Assembly (NCBI GenBank): GCA_025964715.1
Contig: JAOPYH010000342.1
Coordinates: 1-64,000 of the forward strand
DNA: 64,000 nucleotides
Source: Streptosporangiaceae bacterium
Lineage (GTDB): Bacteria; Actinomycetota; Actinomycetes; Streptosporangiales; Streptosporangiaceae
Reading direction: 5' to 3'
The translations under genes were made by a program, and so were the position numbers. Under the pieces are notes generated by a model. The model was not told the DNA's origin. It did not search any database and saw only the letters and a program-made list of their open reading frames with translations. How positions within the stretch are numbered: position 1 is the first letter of the stretch; every line of letters starts with the position of its first letter. Positions 43,362 through 51,271 of this stretch are shown piece by piece.

Positions 43362-43394
43362 CGGACACGGCCATACACCGGACACGGCCATACA
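43362..43394. repeat. Two copies of a 16-bp direct repeat between sbcC and the GNAT gene
   Basis: CGGACACGGCCATACA occurs at 43362-43377 and 43379-43394, separated by one base (17-bp period). It sits 24 bases before the start of the acetyltransferase gene. It may be an operator or a small duplication in the promoter. Confidence 0.8.
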
Positions 43395-43417
43395 GCGCCG
43401 CGCGTACAGTCGCCGCC

Positions 43418-43888
43418 ATGGCCGATCCTCTGTTCGTCCCCGCCGGCTTCGCCGTGCCCGGCGGACTCGTCGCCCGATCGTTGCGCTTGGAGCCCCTCGG
43501 TCCCCAGCACAACGACGAAGATCACGAGGCGTGGACCTCAAGCATCGAGCACATCCGCGGCACCCCGGGCTTCCACGGCCGGTCGTGGCCGGTCGACGGC
43601 ATGACTCTCGAGGAGAACCTCGCCGACCTGCGGCGGCACGCGGACGACTTCGCCGCGCGGACCGGCTTCACCTACACCGTCATCGATGGCTCTGCCGGCC
43701 GGGTCGTCGGGTGCGTGTACATCTATCCCGGGCGGCACGAGGGACAGCAGGGATACGACGCCGACGTTCGCTCGTGGGTACGTGCCGACCGGGCCGAGCT
43801 GGACGAGCCGGTGTACGAGGCCGTCACCGCCTGGCTCGCGACGGCCTGGCCCTTCGTCCGCGCGGAATACGCCTCCAGACGGCGGTGA
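43418..43888 (+). CDS. GNAT family N-acetyltransferase
   Basis: A 156-residue protein with a GNAT-like layout: N-terminal strand SLRLEPLGPQHNDEDHEAW, then a core TYTVIDGSAGRVVGCVYIYP (strands 3-4) and VRSWVRADRAELDEPVYEAV. The usual R/Q-x-x-G-x-G/A pantetheine loop is weak (VRADRAELD), so acetyl-CoA binding should be tested. ATG at 43418. It is downstream of sbcC on the same strand but has its own repeat-bearing upstream region. Confidence 0.75.
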   Translation: MADPLFVPAGFAVPGGLVARSLRLEPLGPQHNDEDHEAWTSSIEHIRGTPGFHGRSWPVDGMTLEENLADLRRHADDFAARTGFTYTVIDGSAGRVVGCVYIYPGRHEGQQGYDADVRSWVRADRAELDEPVYEAVTAWLATAWPFVRAEYASRRR

Positions 43889-43940
43889 ACCTCCACGCGC
43901 GGAGCCGGCACGGCGAATCCGGTCAGAGGTCCGGTCAGAG

Positions 43941-44261
43941 TCAGAGGTAGAGACCGGTGCCGTGCTCTGGGCCCTCCTTGGCCACGGCGTGCAGGTCGCG
44001 TTCCCGCATGACGAGGTAGTCCTGGCCCTGGATCTCGACCTCGAACTGGTCGTCGGGATGGAAGAGCACGCGGTCGCCGACCTTCACCGTGCGGACGTGA
44101 TGGCCGATGCCGCAGACCTTCGCCCACACGAGCCGCTGCGCCTGCTGCACGGTCGCCGGGATCACGATGCCACCGCTGCTGCGTCGCTCACCCGGCTCCT
44201 GCTCGACCCGGAGCATCACCCGGTCGTGCAGCATCTGCACCTCGAACTTCGCCTCGGACAT
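43941..44261 (-). CDS. GroES/Cpn10-like protein, stand-alone
   Basis: A 106-residue Cpn10-fold protein: VQMLHDRVMLRVEQEPGERR, SSGGIVIPATV (the mobile loop position), VGDRVLFHPDDQFEVEIQGQ and DYLVMRERDLHAV. It is distant from canonical GroES: the mobile-loop sequence SSGGIVIPAT is kept but the roof loop is changed, and no groEL is adjacent. Actinomycetes often encode a second, orphan Cpn10-like protein. It may cap one of several GroELs or act alone. No HAIR or CIRCE site is visible upstream. Confidence 0.82.
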   Translation of the reverse strand: MSEAKFEVQMLHDRVMLRVEQEPGERRSSGGIVIPATVQQAQRLVWAKVCGIGHHVRTVKVGDRVLFHPDDQFEVEIQGQDYLVMRERDLHAVAKEGPEHGTGLYL

Positions 44262-44344
44262 CCTGAAATGTTACTGCTCGACCCGATTGACCTGACCAGG
44301 CACGGGCGCCGTTCCGGCGGGCCGGAGCGCAGAGGCGATCCTCT

Positions 44345-45268
44345 TCACAGGCATGCCCAGGCGTCGGCGACGACATCGCGCAGGCCGGAGCGGCGGGGCC
44401 GCCACCCGAGGTCGCGCTGCGCGGCGGAGCAGTCGGCCACCAGCATCGGTGGCTCCGGCTGCGGCGGCCTGTGCACGCGGGGGACAGGGCGGCCGGTGAC
44501 CTCGGCCACGACGTCCAGGACCTCGCTGACCGACACGCCGACACCGCTGCCGATGTTGTAGACCCGCTGTTCGCCGGGGCGCACGGCCTCCAGGGCCCGG
44601 ACGTACGCGGCGGCGAGGTCGTCCACGTGTACGAACTCGCGGACCGCGCCGCCATCGCCGTTGACCTCCATGTGCGGCAGTCGTCCCGCCGCCACCCGCA
44701 GGGCCCTGGGGATGAGGCGCGAGGGATCGGGATCGCCGCGGCCGTCCACCGATCCCGCGACGTTGAAGGTGCGCAGGACCGTCGCTCCGATCGCGCCCGT
44801 GGAGGCGTGGAACCGGATGGCCTGCTCGGCGGCGAGCTTCGACGCCCCGTAGGCGTTGGTCGGCACCGGCGGCTCCGTCTCCCGGATCGGCTGCCGGTCC
44901 GGCGCGCCGTACACGGCCGCGGTCGATCCGTACACCAGGCGGACCTGGCCCTGCACCGCTTCCAGGAGGTTCACCGTGCCGTGCACGTTCGCCGTGAAGA
45001 AGTCCAGCGGCCGCCGGAGCGACTCGCGCACGCGGGTCAGTGCGGCCAGGTGGCACACGCCGTCGAACCCGCCCGTCAGGGCTTGGCGCATGGCGGCCGG
45101 GTCGAGGAGGTCGGCGACGACCGGCGTCGCCCCCGCCGGTAGCGCCGGGATCCGCTCGGCCCGCCGGACCAGCCCCACCACCTCATGCCCGGAGGCGATG
45201 AGCCGCCGGCCCACCGCGTAGCCGACGTACCCGGCCGCGCCCGTCACCAGAATCCGCACGTGACCCAT
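44345..45268 (-). CDS. NAD-dependent nucleotide-sugar epimerase (UDP-glucose 4-epimerase-like)
   Basis: An extended-SDR enzyme of 307 residues. From the ATG at 45268 (MGHVRILVTGAAGYVG) the NAD-binding motif TGAAGYVG is at 9-16, the S of GSTAAVYGAP near 112 and YGASKLAAE near 136. The C-terminal substrate domain has FNVAGSVDGRGDPDPSRLIP and VREFVHVDDLAAAYVRALE. These are GalE/RfbB-type features. The open frame runs far upstream but without a Rossmann start. Monocistronic; the particular nucleotide sugar is unknown. Confidence 0.88.
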   Translation of the reverse strand: MGHVRILVTGAAGYVGYAVGRRLIASGHEVVGLVRRAERIPALPAGATPVVADLLDPAAMRQALTGGFDGVCHLAALTRVRESLRRPLDFFTANVHGTVNLLEAVQGQVRLVYGSTAAVYGAPDRQPIRETEPPVPTNAYGASKLAAEQAIRFHASTGAIGATVLRTFNVAGSVDGRGDPDPSRLIPRALRVAAGRLPHMEVNGDGGAVREFVHVDDLAAAYVRALEAVRPGEQRVYNIGSGVGVSVSEVLDVVAEVTGRPVPRVHRPPQPEPPMLVADCSAAQRDLGWRPRRSGLRDVVADAWACL

Positions 45269-45495
45269 CAAAACAGGCGGACCGGCCGGAGCGGCAGGTC
45301 CCGTGCCGCCTCGGCGGCGGGTCAGCGCTCGCCCTCCCAGGCCCTGACCTGGCACGGAGCCCGGCGATGACCGCGGCCCATGGCAGAAGTGCACAAAGAC
45401 GGGCACAAAATTTGATCTTGGCAGTTGCCGGTCATGCGAGCACAATCGCCTGGCGTGTCTTTTCAGCGCGAATGCCGTAGGCGATGGGAGACCTG

Positions 45496-47760
45496 ATGTC
45501 CCGACGACCCTGGATATGGCTGGCGGTCGCAGGCCTTGTCGTGACAACGGGCACAGCGGCCGTCGGCTATACCGGCCGGGAGCCCGACGTCGCCACGCGC
45601 AGACCCGTGGCGCAGATCCGGCAGGACCCCGGCGAGGCGATGCTCGCCCAGCGGATCGCCGGGGACAGCGTCGTCGACGCACATTCCTACGAGCGGGCAC
45701 GGGACCGGCTGCGGCAGCTGGCCACGCGGTACGCCGGCCGCGCCGAGATCTCCGGCGTGGCCTGGCGGAGCGAGGGGCCCACGACGATCGGAGGCCGGCT
45801 GGAGGACATCGCCTCGGACGGTTCGGGGACGCTGTGGGTCGCCGCGGCCGGCGGCGGCGTCTGGCGGAGCCGCGATGGCGGGAAGACCTTCCAGCGCTCC
45901 TGGCCGGACTCGCTGACACAGGCGGTCGGGGCACTGACCAGAGGTCCGGACGGGGTGCTCTGGGCGGGCACCGGTGAGACGGGCCCCGGCGGTGGCAGCA
46001 CGACCTTCGCCGGCACCGGGCTTTACAAGTCCGCCGACGGGGGAAAGACGTGGAGCCGCTCCGGCCTCGCCGACTCCCGCCGCATCGCCGAGATCCTCGT
46101 CGACCCGGGCAATGCCAATCGGCTCTACGTCGCCGTCTCCGGTGACCTGTTCAAGCCGGGCGGGACCCGCGGGGTCTACCGGTCCGAGGACGCGGGCCGT
46201 ACGTGGAGCAGGGTGCTCGCCGGCGCGACCCCGACCACGGGCGCGGCCGACATCGCCATCGACCCGAAGAATCCGCGCAACCTCTACGCCACGCTGTGGG
46301 ACCATCAGCGCCGGCCGGACCTGCGTCAGTACGCCGGCATCGGGTCGCGGGCCTACAAATCCACCGATGGCGGCGGCACCTGGCGCGAGCTGGCCGGAGG
46401 GCTTCCCGCGCCGACCGCCGACACCGGACGGCTGGCGATCGCGCTCGCCCCGTCCGATCCGAGCCGTCTCTATCTCATGCGCATCCACCGGCTCGGCAAC
46501 TTCGACGGCCTCTGGACCTCCGCCGACGCGGGGGCCAGCTGGACCCGGCTGCCCGACAACCCCGTCCTGAGCTCGTCGCAGAGCAGTTATGGCTGGTGGT
46601 TCGGCCGGATGTGGGTGTCTCCGGCGGACCCGAAGGACCTGTGGGCGGCGGGGGTGCCTTTGCTGCGCTCCCGCGACGGCGGGCAGACCTGGGGCTACGG
46701 CGCGGCGGACATCCACGCCGACCAGCACGCGATGCTGTGGGAGAACGGCCGTCCGGGGCGGATGTACGTCGCCAACGACGGCGGGTTCTACCGTACGAAC
46801 GACGACGGCGGCAGCTGGACCAAGGCGACCTCCGAGCCGTACACGCAGTACTTCACCGTGGACGTCGGCGAGCAGGACCCCGGCCGCCTGGTCGGCGGCG
46901 CGCAGGACAACGGCTGCAGCCGGTCCTACGGCGCGCCGGAGGGCTGGAATGTCTTCGACTGCGGTGACGGGCTCGAGACGCTCATCAACCCGGTGAACCA
47001 GAACATCGTCTACTCCTGCTCGCAGTACGGCTATTGCAGCCGGTCCACGGACGGCGGCGAGACCTCACGCGGCTTCATCAGGGCCACGACCTCCACCCGG
47101 CGGAACTGGAAGGCGCCGCTGGAGTTCGACCCCGGCAACCCGCAGATCATGTACTACGCGGGCAACATCCTGAACCGCTCGGCCGACGGTGGCGTCACCT
47201 GGAAGCCGATCAGTCCCGACCTCACCGAGGGCGAGGGCCCCGATCCGCAGTACAGCTTCGGGACACTGACCTCGGTCGCGCCGGCCAAGAGCGATCCGAA
47301 CCGGATCTACATCGGCGCGGACGACGGCACCGTGGCGGTGACCCGCGACGGCGGAGCCCACTGGACCAAGATCAACGCCGGCCTGCCGGACCGGTGGGTC
47401 ACCAGGCTGCGGGTGGACCCGGCGAACGCGGACGTCGTCTACATCACCCTGTCGGGCTTTCGCTCCGGCAGCGACGCCGCGAACGTCTTCCGCAGCACGG
47501 ACGGGGGCACCACCTGGAAGAACATCAGCGGCACGCTGCCCAACGCGCCGGTGAACGACATCGTCCAGGCCGGCCACTCCCTGTACGTCGCCAGCGACGT
47601 CGGTGTGTTCTACAGCCCCACGGGGGGCTCTCTCTGGCTGCCGATGCCGGGGCTCCCGGAGACGGCGATGACCGAGCTGCGGGTCCACCAGCCGAGCCGG
47701 CGGCTGTATGTGTCCAGCTTCGGCCGCGGGATCTACAGCACCCGGATCGGGGTGCGATGA
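45496..47760 (+). CDS. Secreted BNR/sortilin-like beta-propeller protein
   Basis: A 754-residue exported protein. ATG at 45496 with GGGAG at 45486-45490 (an in-frame ATG at 45484 would consume that site). The signal anchor IWLAVAGLVVTTGTAAVGY is near 7-25, then at least ten BNR-type units with S-x-D-x-G-x-T-W (SRDGGKTF, SADGGKTW, SEDAGRTW, STDGGGTW, SRDGGQTW, STDGGTTW). Such glycosidase-like or VPS10-like propellers bind or cleave polysaccharides, but no catalytic set is evident. The stop overlaps the start of a lipoprotein gene by ATGA, so the two probably act together at the cell surface. Confidence 0.88.
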   Translation: MSRRPWIWLAVAGLVVTTGTAAVGYTGREPDVATRRPVAQIRQDPGEAMLAQRIAGDSVVDAHSYERARDRLRQLATRYAGRAEISGVAWRSEGPTTIGGRLEDIASDGSGTLWVAAAGGGVWRSRDGGKTFQRSWPDSLTQAVGALTRGPDGVLWAGTGETGPGGGSTTFAGTGLYKSADGGKTWSRSGLADSRRIAEILVDPGNANRLYVAVSGDLFKPGGTRGVYRSEDAGRTWSRVLAGATPTTGAADIAIDPKNPRNLYATLWDHQRRPDLRQYAGIGSRAYKSTDGGGTWRELAGGLPAPTADTGRLAIALAPSDPSRLYLMRIHRLGNFDGLWTSADAGASWTRLPDNPVLSSSQSSYGWWFGRMWVSPADPKDLWAAGVPLLRSRDGGQTWGYGAADIHADQHAMLWENGRPGRMYVANDGGFYRTNDDGGSWTKATSEPYTQYFTVDVGEQDPGRLVGGAQDNGCSRSYGAPEGWNVFDCGDGLETLINPVNQNIVYSCSQYGYCSRSTDGGETSRGFIRATTSTRRNWKAPLEFDPGNPQIMYYAGNILNRSADGGVTWKPISPDLTEGEGPDPQYSFGTLTSVAPAKSDPNRIYIGADDGTVAVTRDGGAHWTKINAGLPDRWVTRLRVDPANADVVYITLSGFRSGSDAANVFRSTDGGTTWKNISGTLPNAPVNDIVQAGHSLYVASDVGVFYSPTGGSLWLPMPGLPETAMTELRVHQPSRRLYVSSFGRGIYSTRIGVR

Positions 47761-48215
47761 GCATGAACCTTCATCCCGGAGAGCGGCCGCGGGCCGCCAC
47801 CGTGGCCGGCGCCGCTCTCATCGCCGCTCTGGTCGTGACGGGGCTGGCCTCGTGCGGCTCGCGGGCGATGCCGGCCGGCGCCTGCGCGCCCCCCGTCGCG
47901 GTGGAGGGCGCGCGGCTGACCGCCCTGCCGCTGGACCTCAGCGGAGCCGGCACCGTCACCGAGGTACGGTCGGGCGCCGGCCGGATCGGCGCGACCGCCG
48001 TCACCGAATCCACCGTCGACGAGTCCTACGCACGGGTGCGCGGCATGCTGGGTAAGGGTGGCTTCAAGATCACCGCGGGGGAGAGTGAAGGGTCCGAGGC
48101 CGAGGTCTATTTCTCCCGGGGCAAGGAGACCGCCGGCTCCGTCAAATTCGTGCAGGGCCCCTGCGAGGGACAGGCGACGATGAAGCTCAATGCCACGTCA
48201 ACGGCTGTCCGGTAG
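47757..48215 (+). CDS. Small lipoprotein coupled to the BNR protein
   Basis: A 152-residue lipoprotein starting at the ATG of the ATGA overlap. Signal TVAGAALIAALVVTGLASCG gives a lipobox LASC with Cys near residue 33. The mature part (VTESTVDESYARVRGMLGKG, FKITAGESEGSEAEVYFSRG) looks like a small alpha/beta domain. A C-terminal pair of cysteines (ACAPP and GPCEGQ) could form a disulfide. No family recognised. Translational coupling suggests it anchors or helps the propeller protein. Confidence 0.8.
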   Translation: MSMNLHPGERPRAATVAGAALIAALVVTGLASCGSRAMPAGACAPPVAVEGARLTALPLDLSGAGTVTEVRSGAGRIGATAVTESTVDESYARVRGMLGKGGFKITAGESEGSEAEVYFSRGKETAGSVKFVQGPCEGQATMKLNATSTAVR

Positions 48216-48259
48216 CGCCTCCCGGAGGCTTGAGTACAATGCCGTGGTGACCGTGAACC

Positions 48260-49111
48260 ATGACTGATCGCCCCGGCAGCACGGTCCGCACCCGGGTACG
48301 GGAGATAGCGGACGGGCACGAGCGGGTGCGACGTGACACCCTCGCCACCGAAGAGCCGATGGAGCTGCGGCTCCTCGCCGGTGGAGACCGGCGCACCGTC
48401 GCCATCACCATGCGGACCCCCGGCCGCGACTTCGAGCTCGCCGCGGGGTTCCTGCACGGCGAGGGCGTCGTGACCAGCGCCGAGGAGATCCGGCGCATCT
48501 CCTACTGCACCGACGTCGACGTCGAGCAGCAGTACAACATCGTCAACGTGGCGCTCGACGAGCTGCCGGACCTGCCCTCGCTGGATCGGCATTTCACCAC
48601 CACGAGCGCGTGCGGGGTCTGCGGCAAGGAGAGCCTGGAGGCCCTCAAGATCCGAGGCTGTCCCGTGCTCGGCGAGGGGCCGGCCGTCGACGCCGAGATC
48701 GTCTACGGCCTGCCGGACGCGCTCCGCCGCGGCCAAGGGCTGTTCGAGTCCACGGGCGGCCTGCACGCCGCCGGGCTGTTCACCGCGGACGGCGAGCTTC
48801 TCTGCGTACGGGAGGACGTGGGCAGGCACAACGCCGTCGACAAGCTCATCGGGTGGGCGCTGCTCTCCGGGCGGCTGCCACTGAGCGATCACATCCTGAT
48901 GGTGAGCGGGCGGACGAGCTACGAGATCATGCAGAAGGCGCTCGCCGCCGGAATCCCCATGGTCTGCGCCGTCTCGGCCCCGTCGAGCCTCGCGGTCTCG
49001 CTGGCCACGGAGTTCGGCATGACCCTGGTGGGGTTCCTGCGCGGCCGGCGCTTCAACATCTACTCGGGCTACGAGCGCGTGCGGGTCCCGGAGCCGGCCG
49101 GGCCGCCGTAG
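48260..49111 (+). CDS. fdhD: Formate dehydrogenase accessory sulfurtransferase FdhD
   Basis: A 283-residue protein that transfers sulfur from a cysteine desulfurase to the molybdenum/tungsten bis-MGD cofactor of formate dehydrogenase. The catalytic cysteine loop ACGVCGKESL is near residues 117-126. Other signatures are GRDFELAAGFLHGEGV near 54-69, LLCVREDVGRHNAVDKLIGW near 178 and SGRTSYEIMQKALAAGIPMV near 215. ATG at 48260. No formate dehydrogenase structural gene is in the window. An OFA-family transporter gene follows 61 bases later and is probably co-transcribed. Confidence 0.95.
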   Translation: MTDRPGSTVRTRVREIADGHERVRRDTLATEEPMELRLLAGGDRRTVAITMRTPGRDFELAAGFLHGEGVVTSAEEIRRISYCTDVDVEQQYNIVNVALDELPDLPSLDRHFTTTSACGVCGKESLEALKIRGCPVLGEGPAVDAEIVYGLPDALRRGQGLFESTGGLHAAGLFTADGELLCVREDVGRHNAVDKLIGWALLSGRLPLSDHILMVSGRTSYEIMQKALAAGIPMVCAVSAPSSLAVSLATEFGMTLVGFLRGRRFNIYSGYERVRVPEPAGPP

Positions 49112-49172
49112 ATCAGTTTTGATCGGGGGAATCGCCATCGGGGGTCAGCCGCAGGACCAACGGAGGTTCCCG

Positions 49173-50459
49173 ATGTCCGCCACCTTCATGGAAGACCGGA
49201 AAGACCCGACCCGCGGCCGCTGGTTCATCGCGGCCGCCGCGGTGCTGGTGCAGCTCGCGCTCGGCGCTGTGTATTCCTGGAGCGTCTTCTCCAAGGCGCT
49301 CCAGAAGGAGAACGCCTTCCACCTGTCCAAGGCGCAGGCGGCGCTCCCGTTCTCTGTCACCATCGCGATGATCTTCCTCGGGACCTACCTCGGTGGCCGG
49401 ATCCAGGACCGTCGCGGGCCCCGGATGGTCGCCCTCGTGGGCGGCCTCGTCTACGCCGCCGGGATCCTGCTGGCCGGCGCCGCCTCCGGCGCCGGTGACC
49501 TGTGGCTGCTGGTCCTCGGGTACGGGGTGATAGCCGGGTTCGGGCTCGGCCTCGGCTACATCGTCCCGATCGCGATGCTGCAGAAGTGGTTCCCGGACAA
49601 GCGGGGCCTGATCACCGGGATCGCCGTCGGCGGGTTCGGCTTCGGCGCGGTGATCACCTCACCGATCGCGCAGCGGCTCATCGAGCGTTATCCCGACGTC
49701 CCGACCCGGTCGTTCGGGTGGCTCGGCCTCGGCTATCTCGTCATGACGGTGGCGGGCGCGTCGCGGTTCCGCAACCCGCCAGCGGGCTACGCGGTGCCAG
49801 GGTGGCGGCCGGCCGCCACCGGGCGGGTCGTGGAGACCGGTCGCGACTACACCCAGGCCGAGGCACTGCGCACGCCGCAGTGGTACCTGCTCACCGCGAT
49901 CCTGTGCCTCAACGTCATCGCGGGCATCGCGCTGATCTCGGTGATCGCCGCCGCGTCCGGTGACATCGCCGGTTACAGCGCCGCCGGCGCGGCCGGCCTG
50001 ACCGGGTTCATGGGCCTGTTCAACGGCGGCGGCCGCATCCTGTGGGGCTGGCTGTCCACGCACACCGGCCGGATGACAGCCTTCCTCGGGATGCTCGCCC
50101 TGCAGGGACTGTGCTTCCTGATCCTCCCGCACGCCTCCTCGGCCGTGCTGTTCGCGCTGCTCGCCGCAGTGATCTACCTCTGCTACGGCGGCGGCTTCGG
50201 GGCGATGCCGGCCACCGCCGGGGACTTCTTCGGGCTCCGCAACGCCGGAGCGATCTACGGGCTCATGATCATCGCGTGGAGCCTCGGCGGCGTGGTCGGG
50301 CCGCTGCTGGTGGCCTCGCTGATCAACGGGAACAACTACACGACGGCCTTCACCACGGTCGGCGTCATCGCGCTGGCCGGCATGGCGCTCCCGCTGCTCA
50401 CCCGGCCCCGGGCGGCGCGGGAGGAGGCCTCGGCCGCTCCGGCCCCGGCGGTGGACTAG
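49173..50459 (+). CDS. OFA-family MFS transporter (oxalate/formate antiporter-like)
   Basis: A 12-helix MFS protein of 428 residues. ATG at 49173 with GGAGG at 49162-49166. OFA traits are VQLALGAVYSWSVFSKALQK in helix 1, GGRIQDRRGPRMV (motif A) near 70, and GLGYIVPIAMLQKWFPDKRG near 130. Position after fdhD suggests it moves formate or oxalate for a formate dehydrogenase encoded elsewhere, though many OFA members carry other monocarboxylates. Confidence 0.9.
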   Translation: MSATFMEDRKDPTRGRWFIAAAAVLVQLALGAVYSWSVFSKALQKENAFHLSKAQAALPFSVTIAMIFLGTYLGGRIQDRRGPRMVALVGGLVYAAGILLAGAASGAGDLWLLVLGYGVIAGFGLGLGYIVPIAMLQKWFPDKRGLITGIAVGGFGFGAVITSPIAQRLIERYPDVPTRSFGWLGLGYLVMTVAGASRFRNPPAGYAVPGWRPAATGRVVETGRDYTQAEALRTPQWYLLTAILCLNVIAGIALISVIAAASGDIAGYSAAGAAGLTGFMGLFNGGGRILWGWLSTHTGRMTAFLGMLALQGLCFLILPHASSAVLFALLAAVIYLCYGGGFGAMPATAGDFFGLRNAGAIYGLMIIAWSLGGVVGPLLVASLINGNNYTTAFTTVGVIALAGMALPLLTRPRAAREEASAAPAPAVD

Positions 50460-50472
50460 CCCGCGGGGCGGC

Positions 50473-51231
50473 TCACTGGTAGGTGCGGCCGGTCCGGGAC
50501 GACAGCCGTCCGGCGATGCCGCGCGGGATCAGCTTGCCGAGCCCGACGAGGGTCTTGTACTGCGCCCCGGGCACGCTGACGTGAAGGCCACGGCGGAAGT
50601 CCCGCACGGCCGCGTCGACGAGCTTGCCGGCGTCGAGCCACATGAACTCGGGCAGCTCGGACATGTCCATCCCGGCCCGGTCGTGGAACTCTGTGTGCAC
50701 GAACCCCGGGCACAGCGCCATGACGTTGACGCCCCTACCGGCGATGTCCTGTGCCACACCCTCGCTGAAGCCGACGACCCACGCCTTAGACGCGCCGTAG
50801 GTGCCCCGGGAGAAGAAGGCCGCGACCGAGGCGACGTTCACGACGCCGCCCCGACCGCGTTCGATCATGGCCGGCACGGCCGCGTGGGTCAGCCGCAGGA
50901 CGGCCTCGCAGTGGACCTTGAGCATCCTGAGCTCGTCGGCCAGCGGCACCTGGAGGAACCGGCCCTTGTGCCCGAAGCCGGCGTTGTTCACCAGCAGCTC
51001 GATGCCGTGCGCCACCCGGCGCTCGGCCACCGTGAGGCCCTCCTCGGTGGCGAGGTCGGCGGCGAGGACCTCGACCCGGACGTGGTAGGCGGCGTGGAGC
51101 TCCTCCGCGGCCTTTCGGAGCCGTGGCTCGTCCCGGGCGAGCAGGACGAGGTCGAAGCCGTCGGCGGCCAGGCGGTGGGCGAAGGCGGCGCCGATTCCGG
51201 CGGTGGCGCCGGTGATGAGTGCGGTTGGCAT
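50473..51231 (-). CDS. Short-chain dehydrogenase/reductase
   Basis: A 252-residue classical SDR. Cofactor motif TGATAGIG near 7-14 and NNAGFG near 83. The catalytic Ser is in VNVASVAAFF near 133-142, and Tyr/Lys in YGASKAW near 146. The C-terminal region WLDAGKLVDAAVRDFRRGLH is like those of DltE/YqjQ-type SDRs. ATG at 51231. The flavin monooxygenase gene lies 40 bases upstream on the same strand. Together they suggest oxidation of a ketone or alcohol pair, for example a lipid or steroid. Confidence 0.9.
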   Translation of the reverse strand: MPTALITGATAGIGAAFAHRLAADGFDLVLLARDEPRLRKAAEELHAAYHVRVEVLAADLATEEGLTVAERRVAHGIELLVNNAGFGHKGRFLQVPLADELRMLKVHCEAVLRLTHAAVPAMIERGRGGVVNVASVAAFFSRGTYGASKAWVVGFSEGVAQDIAGRGVNVMALCPGFVHTEFHDRAGMDMSELPEFMWLDAGKLVDAAVRDFRRGLHVSVPGAQYKTLVGLGKLIPRGIAGRLSSRTGRTYQ

Positions 51232-51271
51232 GGAGGCAGTTTAGGCCCCGGCCGTCATCGGTCCGCGGCGC

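Noticed and set aside
44345-45934. Long open frame (529 codons) for the epimerase
   Set aside because: Only the part from 45268 carries the Rossmann start; the upstream 222 codons are Arg/Pro/Ser-rich noise over the start of the BNR gene.
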